DNA of 64,000 nucleotides from an uncultured Acidimicrobiales bacterium (GCA_905480195.1 CAJQPN010000001.1:62001-126000), one strand, 5' to 3'; shown: positions 32,464 to 41,639, numbered from the stretch's first letter. Notes: generated from the letters alone by a model not told the origin. Made by a program: numbers and translations.

Positions 32464-32994
32464 CTACTCGAGTTCGAGGTCGGGGCCGAGCGGGGCGACC
32501 AACGCCACTCCTCGGTCAACGCGGACGATAACGACCCGTTGACCCGGTTCGATCACTGAGCCATCGGCAGGCGCCGCTGTCATCTGTTCACGCGCGCCAG
32601 CTTTGCTCACGATGATCTTGCCACGCTGGTCAGAACTGATCGGCAGGGCGACGTCTGCGATGCTTCCCTCGAGTTCACTGTCGGCAACATCGGACGAATT
32701 CGAATGTCTACGCAACCACGAGAACGCCGCAGTGTTTATCGCGCCGGCGACCACGCCGACCACCACAGCGAAGACGAACACCAACACTGCAGCCGTGGCG
32801 GTGGCACTGCCGATCACCCCCGACAATCCGAAGAACGCCAGCACAAACGCAACCGACGACAGCGAGATGACCGAAAACGGACCACTATCACTGGCGTCGG
32901 CTCCCGGGCCATCCGCACCTGCATCGCCAGCGAACGCGAACCAGAGCAACAACGGCGCACCTACAGCGAGGCAAAAGATGTACACCATTTCCAT
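32464..32994 (-). CDS. NfeD-like membrane protein
   Basis: 176-residue protein: an N-terminal helix, an Asp/Gly-rich loop, two or three more helices, and a C-terminal OB-fold (about 110-176) with EPGQRVVIVRVDRGVALV. It is the standard partner of flotillin-like proteins and probably sits in the same membrane assembly. ATG 32994 has GGGAG eight bases ahead; the GTG six bases earlier is too close to it. It starts a two-gene unit with the flotillin gene. Confidence 0.85.
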   Translation of the reverse strand: MEMVYIFCLAVGAPLLLWFAFAGDAGADGPGADASDSGPFSVISLSSVAFVLAFFGLSGVIGSATATAAVLVFVFAVVVGVVAGAINTAAFSWLRRHSNSSDVADSELEGSIADVALPISSDQRGKIIVSKAGAREQMTAAPADGSVIEPGQRVVIVRVDRGVALVAPLGPDLELE

Positions 32995-33064
32995 ACCCAC
33001 AGCTCCCTGTCGTCAAGCTAGACCGAAAACAGAGCCTCGGCAGGTCGGGCGGTACCGTTCCACC

Positions 33065-34012
33065 ATGCCCGCAGAGACCATCACCACCGTCGTCAACCAC
33101 TCCGGTTTTCTGTTTCCAAAGAAGGTTGCGACGTGGCCCGGCATCCGCATCGTCGACTGCGACCGCAACGGCCCGGTCCCTGCCGACATCGACGGCGAGG
33201 TCGTCTTCACTCGAACTGACGGCGGGCCGAATCTCGGAGAATTGCTCGCCCGGAGTCCGAAGTGGGTTCACACGCTTGGCACCGGTGTCGACAGCTTTCC
33301 CTTCGACGCACTGCGGGGCCAGATCCTGACCTGCTCACGGGGTATCAGCGGCAACATGATCGGCGAGTGGGTGTTCGCCCAAATGCTCGCCGTCGCAAAG
33401 GTCGTTCGGACCGCTCCACTTGATGCGCCTCCCACCGACTGGCACTCCCCCTCGATCGGGATCTCGAGTTTGCGCGGCAAGACTGTGGTGATCTTTGGCA
33501 CCGGCGGCATCGGGGCGGAGGTCGCTCGACTTTCGCTCGGGCTCGACATGCGAGTGATCGGGGTCCGTCGTCGAGGCACAGCCGCGCCAGTCGCCGGAAT
33601 GACGATCGTCAACGATTTGTCCTCGGTCATCAGCGAGGCGGACCACCTCGTCGTCGCCGCTCCCGCAACAGCGGAAACCACAGGGCTGTTCGACGACGAG
33701 CTGCTCGGCCTGGTCAAGCCCGGGGTGCACTTCGTCAACATCGCCCGTGGAACCCTCGTCGACCAGGGGGCGCTCCGTCGGGCCCTTGACGACGGCCGGA
33801 TCGGCACGGCGTCGCTCGACGTGTGTGATCCTGAACCGCTGCCAGCCGGCCACTGGCTGTACGAACACCCGCAGGTCTTCCTCACACCCCACACGAGTTG
33901 GGCCGGACCGGGAGCCTTCGACGAGATCATCTCGACATTCCAAACCAACTACCTGCGCTGGCGAGCCGGTGAGCCGCTCAACGGTGTGGTCGACATCGAA
34001 GCGGGCTACTGA
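33065..34012 (+). CDS. D-isomer-specific 2-hydroxyacid dehydrogenase
   Basis: 315-residue NAD(P)-dependent oxidoreductase. The Rossmann motif is VVIFGTGGIGAEVARL, with the NIARGTLVDQGAL substrate loop and the catalytic Arg/Glu/His visible in ARG, LDVCDPEPLP and LTPHTSWAG. It may reduce a 2-keto acid (glyoxylate or hydroxypyruvate type). The N-terminal catalytic part is shortened, as in the GhrA-like branch. It opens a plus-strand run of five genes; the gap to the next gene is 43 bases. Confidence 0.88.
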   Translation: MPAETITTVVNHSGFLFPKKVATWPGIRIVDCDRNGPVPADIDGEVVFTRTDGGPNLGELLARSPKWVHTLGTGVDSFPFDALRGQILTCSRGISGNMIGEWVFAQMLAVAKVVRTAPLDAPPTDWHSPSIGISSLRGKTVVIFGTGGIGAEVARLSLGLDMRVIGVRRRGTAAPVAGMTIVNDLSSVISEADHLVVAAPATAETTGLFDDELLGLVKPGVHFVNIARGTLVDQGALRRALDDGRIGTASLDVCDPEPLPAGHWLYEHPQVFLTPHTSWAGPGAFDEIISTFQTNYLRWRAGEPLNGVVDIEAGY

Positions 34013-34055
34013 GTCCGGATCGACACCGGAGTACCACCCTGTCAGGCTTCAGCTC

Positions 34056-35015
34056 ATGTCGTTCAACGATCACTTCCATGCAGTCGCTGCGGAGGTCCGC
34101 AACTGGGGTCGATGGGGAGCCGATGACCGCCTTGGCACCCTGAATCTTCTGACCGATGAAGCTGTCGCCGCCGGTGCAGCCACGATCCGTAGTGGCCGTC
34201 GGGTGTCGTGTGCGATCGACCTCTCTCCCAACGGTCCGCAGATCGGGTCGGTCCCGGGCCGAATTAATCCGCTGCGCAGCATGAACTATCTCAACAATGC
34301 TGATCTCGGCGATCTCGACGGCAACGCCATGGTTCCGCACTTCAACGATGACCATGTCGTGATGGGCCTGCAGGCAGGCACCCACTGGGACGCGTTGGGT
34401 CACGTCAGCTACGACCACCACCTGTACAACGGAGTCCCTGCCGACACCGTCACCGCACTTGGCGGCTCGACCGTGCTCGGGATCGAGAATGTTCGAACAC
34501 TCGTCGGACGCGGGGTTCTCCTCGACGTCGCAGCGATGCACGGCGTCGACCAGCTTCCAGGCGGCCATGAGATCACCGAGGACGAACTTGATGAGACAGC
34601 CGAATGGGCTGGTGTCGAGATCCGCTCCGGTGACATCGTGCTGATCCGCAGTGGTCGAATCCGTTCGTTTCACCAAGGAGGCGGGCTCGCCTACATCATG
34701 GGTCCCGAAGGCGATGCGTCGAACCCGGGCCCAGGGATCGACGCGTGCCGCTGGTTTCACCGAAACGACATCGCAGCCGTTGCCGACGATGTCATGACCT
34801 TCGAGGTCTTCCCGGGTCCCGAACCCGAGAACATGTTGGCCGTGCACTGTCTTGCGATCGTCGACATGGGGCTGACCACCGGTCAGATCTGGGACCTCGA
34901 GGCGCTCTCCATGACATGTGCTGACGAGAATCGGTACGAGTTCTTCCTCGCAGCCAACCCCGAGCCGTTCGTTGGCGGCTGCGGTGCCCCCGTGAGCCCT
35001 GTCGCAGTTTTCTGA
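34056..35015 (+). CDS. cyclase-family metal-dependent hydrolase
   Basis: 319-residue protein of the cyclase/kynurenine formamidase-like family. The metal-binding motif appears as QAGTHWDALGH with further His in HVSYDHH, and GDIVLIRSGR is the conserved strand after it. It hydrolyses an amide or lactone of unknown identity; in this long form (about 320 residues) family members are found with aromatic or plant-compound pathways. CCTGTCAGG at 34038-34046 is a short palindrome just ahead. Probably co-transcribed with the 2-hydroxyacid dehydrogenase. Confidence 0.83.
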   Translation: MSFNDHFHAVAAEVRNWGRWGADDRLGTLNLLTDEAVAAGAATIRSGRRVSCAIDLSPNGPQIGSVPGRINPLRSMNYLNNADLGDLDGNAMVPHFNDDHVVMGLQAGTHWDALGHVSYDHHLYNGVPADTVTALGGSTVLGIENVRTLVGRGVLLDVAAMHGVDQLPGGHEITEDELDETAEWAGVEIRSGDIVLIRSGRIRSFHQGGGLAYIMGPEGDASNPGPGIDACRWFHRNDIAAVADDVMTFEVFPGPEPENMLAVHCLAIVDMGLTTGQIWDLEALSMTCADENRYEFFLAANPEPFVGGCGAPVSPVAVF

Positions 35016-35028
35016 TAAAACGCCGGAC

Positions 35029-35442
35029 GTGTCAGTGCTCGACCGTCTCGCCCAGATCGAACTGTTCTCCGAGCTCAACCGCAAGGAACTCAAAAAGCTC
35101 GCGTCCTTCATGACCACCGTGACCCCCAAGGCCGGTCGCGATCTCACCACCCAGGGCGCCGTTGGCCGGGAGTTCATGATCATCCGCGAGGGCGAGGCAT
35201 CGGTACGACGCAACGGTCGGCTGATCGCCAACCTCGGCCCAGGCGACTTCTTCGGTGAGCTCGCCGTCGTCGCCGGCGTACCCAGGACCGCGACGGTGAC
35301 CGCCGAGACCGACCTCGTCGTGGAAGTCCTGAACCGGCGTGAGTTCTCCTCGCTGCTCGACGGGAACCCCGCACTCGCCAAGAAGATTCTCGTAGGCGCC
35401 GTGAAACGGCTGCACCAGATCGAAGAAGGCGTCGTCCGCTGA
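35029..35442 (+). CDS. stand-alone cyclic nucleotide-binding domain protein
   Basis: 137-residue protein that is a single CNMP-binding domain: MSVLDRLAQIELFSELNRKE is the lead helix, then the beta-roll with FMIIREGEASVRRNGR and the phosphate-binding cassette FFGELAVVAGVPRTATV, where Glu and Arg hold the cyclic phosphate ring. No DNA-binding helix follows, so it is a signalling module rather than a CRP regulator. It starts 14 bases after the cyclase-family gene and ends 17 bases before the ribokinase. Confidence 0.85.
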   Translation: MSVLDRLAQIELFSELNRKELKKLASFMTTVTPKAGRDLTTQGAVGREFMIIREGEASVRRNGRLIANLGPGDFFGELAVVAGVPRTATVTAETDLVVEVLNRREFSSLLDGNPALAKKILVGAVKRLHQIEEGVVR

Positions 35443-35458
35443 CGCGGCGCCACACCTG

Positions 35459-36364
35459 ATGGCCGCCGAGATCGTCGTTGTCGGGAGCGCCAACCTCGAC
35501 CTCGTGGTGGAGGTCGACCGAGTCCCTGCGGTCGGCGAGACCGTCATGGGCGGCGATCTCCGCCGGATCCCCGGAGGGAAAGGCGCAAATCAGGCTGTTG
35601 CCGCCGCCCGGTTGGGGCGTGACGTCGCCATGGTCGGCAGGCTCGGAGCAGATGAGGGCGGCGAGATACTCCGGGCAGCGCTCAACGCCGACGGTGTCGA
35701 CACGACCCAAATGATCACCACCGAAGACGTCCCGAATGGCGTGGCGCTGATCTCCGTCGGATCTGACGGCGACAATGCAATCGTGGTGAGCCCGGGGGCG
35801 AACGCTCGTGTCACCCCCACGGACATCGAAGCAGCCGCTGACATGCTCCGGAATGCTGCGGTGACATTGCTACAGCTCGAGATCCCCCTCGATGCGGTGA
35901 CTGCTGCTGCCCACGCTGCCCACGGGATCGTGATCCTCAACCCCGCGCCGGCGCCTGCAGAACCGTTGCCGGAAGGCCTGCTCGCTCGGGTCGACATACT
36001 CGTGCCCAACCAAACCGAGCTCGCAACGCTCACCGGTCACGATGGCCCAATCACCGCCGAGATCGCTACAACCCTTGCGACGACCTTGCCCTCACAAGCG
36101 GTCGTAGTAACGCTCGGCGCAGACGGTGCGCTCGTTGTCGACAGGGGCGCAGTCACCCACGTCTCTGCACCATCGGTCACACCTGTCGACACCACCGCCG
36201 CTGGCGATTCGTTCTGCGGTGCCCTCGCCGATGCGCTGGTGCGCGGCGAATCGCTGATCGACGCGGCTCGGTGGGCGATCCGGGTCGGCGCAGCCACCAC
36301 CCTGCGCCCCGGTGCCCAACCATCGCTGCCGACCCCCACCGAGGTCGAGCAGCTCCTCGCCTGA
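35459..36364 (+). CDS. rbsK: ribokinase (PfkB family)
   Basis: 301-residue sugar kinase. The N-terminal motif is GSANLDLVVEVDRVP with GGKGANQAVAAARLG, and the C-terminal catalytic motif is DTTAAGDSFCGAL with the base Asp. These define ribokinase-type PfkB enzymes, phosphorylating ribose (or deoxyribose) at O5. The next gene, a nucleoside hydrolase, would supply ribose, so the two fit a nucleoside salvage unit. The open frame starts with ATG in good context, 17 bases after the CNMP gene. Confidence 0.9.
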   Translation: MAAEIVVVGSANLDLVVEVDRVPAVGETVMGGDLRRIPGGKGANQAVAAARLGRDVAMVGRLGADEGGEILRAALNADGVDTTQMITTEDVPNGVALISVGSDGDNAIVVSPGANARVTPTDIEAAADMLRNAAVTLLQLEIPLDAVTAAAHAAHGIVILNPAPAPAEPLPEGLLARVDILVPNQTELATLTGHDGPITAEIATTLATTLPSQAVVVTLGADGALVVDRGAVTHVSAPSVTPVDTTAAGDSFCGALADALVRGESLIDAARWAIRVGAATTLRPGAQPSLPTPTEVEQLLA

Positions 36365-36402
36365 GCATCCTCGCGACGATGAAGGCCGTAGCATCATCGG
36401 CC

Positions 36403-37347
36403 ATGGAGCGGATCCCGATGCTGATCGACTGTGACCCCGGACTCGACGACGCCATCGCGCTCCTCGCTGCCGCACACCTGACCGATCTTGTCGGCATCAC
36501 CACCGTCAACGGCAATGTCGGCATCGAGCACACGACACACAACGCGTTGGCCGTCACCCAGATAGCCAATCTCGACATTCCGGTCCACCGCGGTGCAGCC
36601 CGCCCGCTGATCGCTCCCACGATCGATGCTGCGTATGTCCATGGACCCACAGGACTCGGATCGGTCGAACTCCCCGAACTCACCCGTTCGATTGCGTCTG
36701 ATGATGCCGTTGGGTTCATCTGCGACACGGCCCGCACCGTCGACAACCTTCATCTCGTCGCCGTTGGTCCTCTGACCAACATTGCGCTGGCGTTGCGGGC
36801 CGACCCCGATCTCCCGAGCCGGCTCGGAGGGTTCACGATCATGGGCGGTGGCGCCCACGTCGGAAACGTCACGTCGGTGGCCGAGTTCAACGTCTGGGCT
36901 GACCCGGAAGCAGCTGCCATTGTTTTTCGGGATTTCCCGATGACCACGATGGTTGGACTCGACGTGACCCATCGCGTTCTGATGCGACCCACCGATCGAG
37001 ACCGACTTCGCGCAGGAGGCGGACCAGCGGCAGGGCTTGCTGCCGCTCTGCTCGACTTCGCAGTCACGCGCGCCGACGAGATCGCGGGCCGCGACGGCGC
37101 CCCCATCCACGACGCCAGCGCCGTGATGGCCGTCGTTCGCCCCGAGCTGTTCCGAGGCGATGTGCGCCCTGTCGATGTCGAACTCACAGGCACGCTGACC
37201 CGTGGGATGACCGTTGTCGACGAGCGGCCCGCCGGCAGGGCCGGAGAGGAAGCGGTGCCCGCCAATGCGCTCGTGCTCTTCGACGCCGACGAAGAAGCGG
37301 TCGTCAACTCGATCGTCGAAGCCGTCATCGCCCTCGATTCGGTGTGA
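36403..37347 (+). CDS. inosine-uridine-type nucleoside hydrolase
   Basis: 314-residue N-ribohydrolase. The calcium-binding motif is IDCDPGLDDAIALL near the start, with TVNGNVG, AVGPLTNIALAL and FTIMGGG as further family markers. It splits purine or pyrimidine nucleosides into base and ribose; ribose then goes to the ribokinase encoded just ahead. ATG 36403 is chosen; ATG 36379 (8 residues earlier) and 36418 are possible. The 3' end overlaps a decayed TetR-like fragment on the other strand. Confidence 0.88.
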   Translation: MERIPMLIDCDPGLDDAIALLAAAHLTDLVGITTVNGNVGIEHTTHNALAVTQIANLDIPVHRGAARPLIAPTIDAAYVHGPTGLGSVELPELTRSIASDDAVGFICDTARTVDNLHLVAVGPLTNIALALRADPDLPSRLGGFTIMGGGAHVGNVTSVAEFNVWADPEAAAIVFRDFPMTTMVGLDVTHRVLMRPTDRDRLRAGGGPAAGLAAALLDFAVTRADEIAGRDGAPIHDASAVMAVVRPELFRGDVRPVDVELTGTLTRGMTVVDERPAGRAGEEAVPANALVLFDADEEAVVNSIVEAVIALDSV

Positions 37348-37507
37348 TTGCTGACTTCATCGAGAACGTCAGTTCGAGCGATCGGATCATTTTCTCGTTC
37401 GTCTGGGGATAGGTCTCAGCCATCATTCTCTGGATCGCGCTCGACGAGACCAGCGATCCCAATCGCGGGCGATTTCGGTCCAACGAGGCGATGATCCATG
37501 GATGCGC
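37325..37507 (-). pseudogene. remnant of a TetR-like C-terminal region
   Basis: A 60-codon minus-strand open stretch with strong G/C third-base bias and no start codon: AHPWIIASLDRNRPRLGSLV, then AIQRMMAETYPQ and so on to a TGA. The HPW...RPRLGSLV spacing is like the C-terminal domain of TetR regulators. It begins right after a stop codon and overlaps the end of the nucleoside hydrolase gene. I read it as the surviving 3' end of a deleted regulator gene. Confidence 0.35.
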
Positions 37508-37788
37508 TCAACAGCACGAAGGACTCCAGCCGCAGCCGCCTTTCGGTCTCGTGTGTGCAAGAACCGCGCCAACGTCGCAGAACTCGATGGCGAGTCGATC
37601 TATGCGGCGATCATGCTCGAGATCGATGAGCCCGCAACACTCGCGATCACCCGTGCGAGTGCCAACCCTGAAAACCTCCGGGCTCTGGTCTCGAGAGCGA
37701 TCAGTCCCTCAGTATCGTCGGCACCACTTTGCCGACGCTGATCCTGTTGAGCGACCTTGAGGTCGACATCCGGCTCACCAACCGCTGA
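37498..37788 (+). pseudogene. frameshifted small gene remnant
   Basis: Three coding-like blocks in two frames: MDALNSTKDSSRSRLSVSCV from ATG 37498, then ANVAELDGESIYAAIMLEID and following residues in the next frame (about 37566-37700), then SLSIVGTTLPTLILLSDLEV to TGA 37788 back in the first frame. Each block has high G/C third-base use, while each frame alone meets a stop. That pattern fits one ~97-codon gene with two compensating frameshifts. No family recognised. This and the TetR fragment fill the 449-base gap here. Confidence 0.35.
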
Positions 37789-37796
37789 TGTGCTTC

Positions 37797-38288
37797 TCAA
37801 GTCGGCTCGTGCACGAGTGCGATCCATTGCTCACCGGGGTCGACGACCGTTCGTAGCACTGTCGCAGCAACGATCAGCCAGGTGACCACCACGCTCGGGT
37901 TTTCGTCGACCGGCAGTTCTGCAACGATCCCGTGCTTGGCGTGGTCCTGACGAATCACCCACTGCTCGGGCAAACCGACGCCGATCTCGGCCAGCCGCTC
38001 GAGCGCCTTCGGGCCGGTTCCGTGTTCGAGGCCGATCTGGGCTGGCTGCACCCGTCCCTCAGACGTCGGCGGTGTCCAAGTAGCCATCGCCACCGCTGGT
38101 CCCCGACCACTGAACCATGCACCGAGGCCGCTGCGATCTGGTACGCCGTTGTACTCCTCTTCGCTCAACGCAGGCTGCAGGTTGATCCAGCCCCGGCCAT
38201 CACCTCGTTCGGTGAGACGTCGCATCGCATCAGTCACCGCTTCGTGGTCGTCGCGGTGGAAGGGAACTTCGGTGATCGTGATCGCCAC
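37797..38288 (-). CDS. hypothetical protein of about 163 residues
   Basis: 163-residue soluble protein beginning MAITITEVPFHRDDHEAVTD. It contains GRGWINLQPALSEEEY and GAWFSGRGPAVAMATWTPP, and no membrane segment or known motif. Length, codon use and the clean ATG support a real gene. I do not recognise the family. It is alone on the minus strand between the remnant region and a 315-base gap on the other side. Confidence 0.6.
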   Translation of the reverse strand: MAITITEVPFHRDDHEAVTDAMRRLTERGDGRGWINLQPALSEEEYNGVPDRSGLGAWFSGRGPAVAMATWTPPTSEGRVQPAQIGLEHGTGPKALERLAEIGVGLPEQWVIRQDHAKHGIVAELPVDENPSVVVTWLIVAATVLRTVVDPGEQWIALVHEPT

Positions 38289-38319
38289 GACCCGGCACCG
38301 TAGCTGGCAATGTCAGCCG

Positions 38320-38558
38320 ATGAACCTCACCGAGCAGGCCGAAACCACCATCTTTTTCTTCTTGAGTGAGGACGAGCGTTGGCTCTGGGATCGGGTGAAC
38401 GACCGCAACTCGCCGTCGAGTTCCATGAACGGCAGGCAACAAACACGGCCTGAGCGTGGAGCCCGGCCGGTTGCCCGGTGACCCCGGATTCCGAGTTCTC
38501 CAGCTTCGAGTTTGCACCCCACGACTGGACACCAGGCGCCCCCGCCAAACCGCACTGA
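38320..38558 (+). pseudogene. possible decayed or overlapping small ORFs in a 315-base gap
   Basis: The gap between the hypothetical gene and the DUF3048 gene holds coding-like stretches in two frames. The first is MNLTEQAETTIFFFLSEDER from 38320, open to a TGA at 38481; its first 37 codons have strong G/C third positions. A second, VTPDSEFSSFEFAPHDWTPG from GTG 38478 to 38558, overlaps that stop as GTGA. Either two tiny coupled genes or one frameshifted gene. Weak evidence. Confidence 0.25.
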
Positions 38559-38603
38559 AGCAGTACCATCTGCACCGGACACCTCGGCAGCAGTTCGGAA
38601 CCC

Positions 38604-40115
38604 ATGCATCGACCTCGACGATTGCGAATCCTGCTCGGCGGACTTGCCGCGGCACTGCTGAGTGTCACTGGAGTACCTGCGAACGCGCAGTCCGAGGCTG
38701 AGATCAACCAACTCGAAGGCCTGCGCGTCGAACTCGGAAACCAGCTCGCAGGAGTCGATGCCGAGCTCGCCGTATCGGAGGTCGAGCTCGAGGGGATCGA
38801 AGGTGCGCTCCGCACAGCGAGGGTTCGGATCGAGCTGCTCGCCGACGACTTCGAGCGAGCCGTCGACCAACGACGTATACCGGCTGCGACCCGAGTACAG
38901 ATTGCAATCGCGGGCTTCACCAACGGCGACCCACGCCAGAACGCTGTGCTCGACGAGATCCGCGTGCTGTCCGGGCTCGACGACACAGATCCATCTCGCG
39001 CTCGCGAGCTCTACAGCGCCGTCATCGAGGACACCGAGGCTCAGCTCGACGAGGCCGACAATCGGCTGCGTCAGCTGACCGACGAGCTCGGGGTCGCCCG
39101 AAGCGGGCTCGAGACACTCCGCAGCTCCCGCGCCGACGCCGACGCTCGTCGCCTCGAGCTCGGGCAGCGTCGAGCCCAACTCGTCCTCGAGCTGGAGGAA
39201 ACCTCCGCTCGGATCAATCGACTCAGAGCACTGCAAGGAAAGGCCCTCCTCACCGGTCTCGTCATCTTCGATGAGCCGATTCGTCCGGCACTGATCGTCA
39301 AGATCGACAACGTTGTTGCCGCCCGTCCGCAGGCCGGCATCGCCCAGGCCGACATCGTCTACGTCGAGGAGGTGGAGGGTGGCCTGACTCGCCTGGCAGC
39401 GGTGTTTCACAGCCAAACCCCGACCGAAGTGGGTCCGGTCCGTTCGATGCGTACCGGCGATTTCGACCTCCTCAGCCAGTTCAACTCGCCTCTGTTCAGT
39501 AACTCGGGAGGAAACCGCACTGCGGTGCGACTCCTGCGGCAATCGACGCTGGTCGACATCGGAGCGGGCTCGCGCAACGACCTGTACTACCGAACGTCGC
39601 GCCCCGCGCCTCACAACCTCTTCACCAACCCGGCCAACCTTTGGGCAATCGGCCAAGGCGACGACTACCCGACCGGACTGCCCTCCCCCATCTTCGAGTT
39701 CCGCAACGCCGATGATCTGTTCCATCCCGATGCCGAAGCTGCCAACGGCGTCGACATCGACTACGGAAAGACGACGGTCGCCTATTCGTGGAACACCACC
39801 GGTTGGGAGCGGTCACAGGACGGCAATCCGACCGTCGACGCCGACGGGACACGCATCGCCCCGACCACCGTGATCATTCAGATCACCAACTACACCGTGT
39901 CCCCTGCCGACGAAAGATCACCCCATGCCATCACCACCGGCCGGGGAGACGCATGGATCCTCAGTGACGGCCAGGTCCTCCGGGCAGCGTGGCGTCGCGT
40001 CGCCAAAACCGATCAGATCGAGTACGTCGACGCGACGACTGGCAACATCATCCGAATCCTTCCGGGCCAGACCTGGATCGAGATGCCGCGCGCCGGCGCC
40101 TCCACCCTTCGCTGA
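38604..40115 (+). CDS. secreted DUF3048 (YerB-like) protein with coiled coil
   Basis: 503-residue exported protein. A signal peptide is visible: RPRRLRILLGGLAAALLSVTG with cleavage near ANAQS (about residue 28). Residues ~30-220 are a coiled coil rich in Glu/Leu/Arg, and the rest is the two-part DUF3048 domain, with PALIVKIDNVVAARPQ, VYVEEVEGGLTRL and GPVRSMRTGD as the typical core. Family members are YerB-type extracellular proteins of unknown biochemical role, thought to act in the cell envelope. ATG is well placed; 20 bases separate it from the RNB ribonuclease downstream. Confidence 0.85.
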   Translation: MHRPRRLRILLGGLAAALLSVTGVPANAQSEAEINQLEGLRVELGNQLAGVDAELAVSEVELEGIEGALRTARVRIELLADDFERAVDQRRIPAATRVQIAIAGFTNGDPRQNAVLDEIRVLSGLDDTDPSRARELYSAVIEDTEAQLDEADNRLRQLTDELGVARSGLETLRSSRADADARRLELGQRRAQLVLELEETSARINRLRALQGKALLTGLVIFDEPIRPALIVKIDNVVAARPQAGIAQADIVYVEEVEGGLTRLAAVFHSQTPTEVGPVRSMRTGDFDLLSQFNSPLFSNSGGNRTAVRLLRQSTLVDIGAGSRNDLYYRTSRPAPHNLFTNPANLWAIGQGDDYPTGLPSPIFEFRNADDLFHPDAEAANGVDIDYGKTTVAYSWNTTGWERSQDGNPTVDADGTRIAPTTVIIQITNYTVSPADERSPHAITTGRGDAWILSDGQVLRAAWRRVAKTDQIEYVDATTGNIIRILPGQTWIEMPRAGASTLR

Positions 40116-40135
40116 CCCCCGCTACTCTCGGCCTC

Positions 40136-41584
40136 GTGCCCCGACAGCCGGTCCGCTGCCTACCCGATCCTGACGTTGTCGCCGGGTTCGAACGGATCCG
40201 GGAACAGCTCCAGATTCCGGCCGAGTTCCCACCTCACGTCCTGCACGAAGCCGAGCAGGCGGTGGCTGCGGGGCCCAAGGTCCCCGCCGGAGCCGCAGCC
40301 GAGATCCTCGACGCTCGCGACATTGCGTTCGTCACCATCGACCCTCCCGGTTCGACCGACCTCGACCAAGCCTTTGCTGCCCGCCGGTCCCGTGCCGGCT
40401 ACATCGTCTCGTACGCCATCGCTGACGTCGCCGCCTTCATCGTTCCTGGCGGCTCGATCGACGGGGAAGCTCGTGCCCGTGGCCTCACCCTCTACTCCCC
40501 CGACCGCCGAACGTCGCTGCACCCGGAGGTGATCAGCGAAGATGCCGGGAGCTTGCTCGCGGGTTGCGAGCGCCAAGCACTGCTCTGGACGATCGAACTC
40601 GATGCAGCCGGCGCCCTTCGAGAGGCCCGGGTCGAACGGGCGCTGGTTCGTAACCGTTGCCAACTCTCGTACCGCGAGGCGCAGAAGCTTGCGGCCTCCG
40701 CCGGTTCCGACGAACCGGTTGGCCTTCTGCGCGAAATCGGTGAACTGAGACTTGCGCTCGAGGCGGAACGAGGCGCGGTGAGCCTGGCCCTGGCATCGCA
40801 AGCAGTCGTTCGCGGCAACGACGGGAGCTATGACATCGAGTACGACGAGACCCTCCCGGTCGAACAGTGGAACGCACAGATCTCTCTGCTCACCGGAATC
40901 GCGGCGAGCCGAATCATGATCGACGGCGGAGTTGGCATCCTCCGGACCCTCCCCGAACCAGACCCTCGCACGATCGGGCGCCTCCGCCGCACTGCTGCAG
41001 CGCTCGGCATTGCGTGGCCGGCAGAGGTCTCATACGCAGATCTGGTCCGAGATCTCCGCGCTGATACGCCACAGCGAGCAGCGATGCTCAGCCAGTCGGC
41101 GAGAGGGCTTCGCGGAGCTGGCTATGTGTCGTTTCACGATCACGATGTTCCCCAACAGCCGGAGCACTCGGCCATTGCCTCGACGTACGCCCACGTCACC
41201 GCGCCACTTCGTCGTCTTTGCGATCGTTTCGCTAATGAGGTTCTCCTTGCCTTGTCTGCGGGGCGTACCCCGCCGGCATGGGCGGTCGAGGCACTCGACG
41301 AGCTGCCGAGCCTGATGGGGCGCGCTCGGACGCGCGACCGCAATCTCGAACGCGCCATCGTCGACTACGTCGAAGCGGTCGCCCTCGAACGCTCCGTGGG
41401 CCGCACCTTCAGCGCCGTCGTCACCGACGTTGATCACGAACGAGACCGAGGACGAATTCAACTCTTCGACCCAGCGGTCGTCGCTCATCTTCCGGCCACG
41501 GGCCTCACGCTGGGTGAGTCACTGCAGGTTCGCCTGACACACGCAGACCCGGCAGCCGGACTGGTCCACTTCGAAACGACCTAG
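40136..41584 (+). CDS. RNB-domain (RNase II family) ribonuclease
   Basis: 482-residue 3'-5' exoribonuclease of the RNase II/R family in a short form lacking obvious cold-shock and S1 domains at full length. The catalytic RNB motif is DPPGSTDLDQAF with the Asp cluster, followed by YAIADVAAFIVPG and a late YAHVTAPLRRLCDRF. It degrades single-stranded RNA processively. GTG 40136 is the natural start (MPRQPVRCLPDPDVV); the frame upstream lies in the DUF3048 gene. The short C-terminal part may be a small S1-like beta-barrel. Confidence 0.9.
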   Translation: MPRQPVRCLPDPDVVAGFERIREQLQIPAEFPPHVLHEAEQAVAAGPKVPAGAAAEILDARDIAFVTIDPPGSTDLDQAFAARRSRAGYIVSYAIADVAAFIVPGGSIDGEARARGLTLYSPDRRTSLHPEVISEDAGSLLAGCERQALLWTIELDAAGALREARVERALVRNRCQLSYREAQKLAASAGSDEPVGLLREIGELRLALEAERGAVSLALASQAVVRGNDGSYDIEYDETLPVEQWNAQISLLTGIAASRIMIDGGVGILRTLPEPDPRTIGRLRRTAAALGIAWPAEVSYADLVRDLRADTPQRAAMLSQSARGLRGAGYVSFHDHDVPQQPEHSAIASTYAHVTAPLRRLCDRFANEVLLALSAGRTPPAWAVEALDELPSLMGRARTRDRNLERAIVDYVEAVALERSVGRTFSAVVTDVDHERDRGRIQLFDPAVVAHLPATGLTLGESLQVRLTHADPAAGLVHFETT

Positions 41585-41639
41585 CGGTTGAACGTTCCTC
41601 CGGAAGCGATCAGGGCCCCGACTGCAGATTGCTCGTCGC

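Noticed and set aside
34038-34046. CCTGTCAGG as a third copy of the 24265-type operator
   Set aside because: Only one base separates the half-sites, the outer bases differ, and it lies 10 bases from the start codon; chance is likely.
33978-35453. 491-codon open frame on the minus strand
   Set aside because: It lies opposite the cyclase-family and CNMP genes, whose products are clear; the minus-strand protein is low-complexity and has no family features, as expected for a high-GC antisense shadow.
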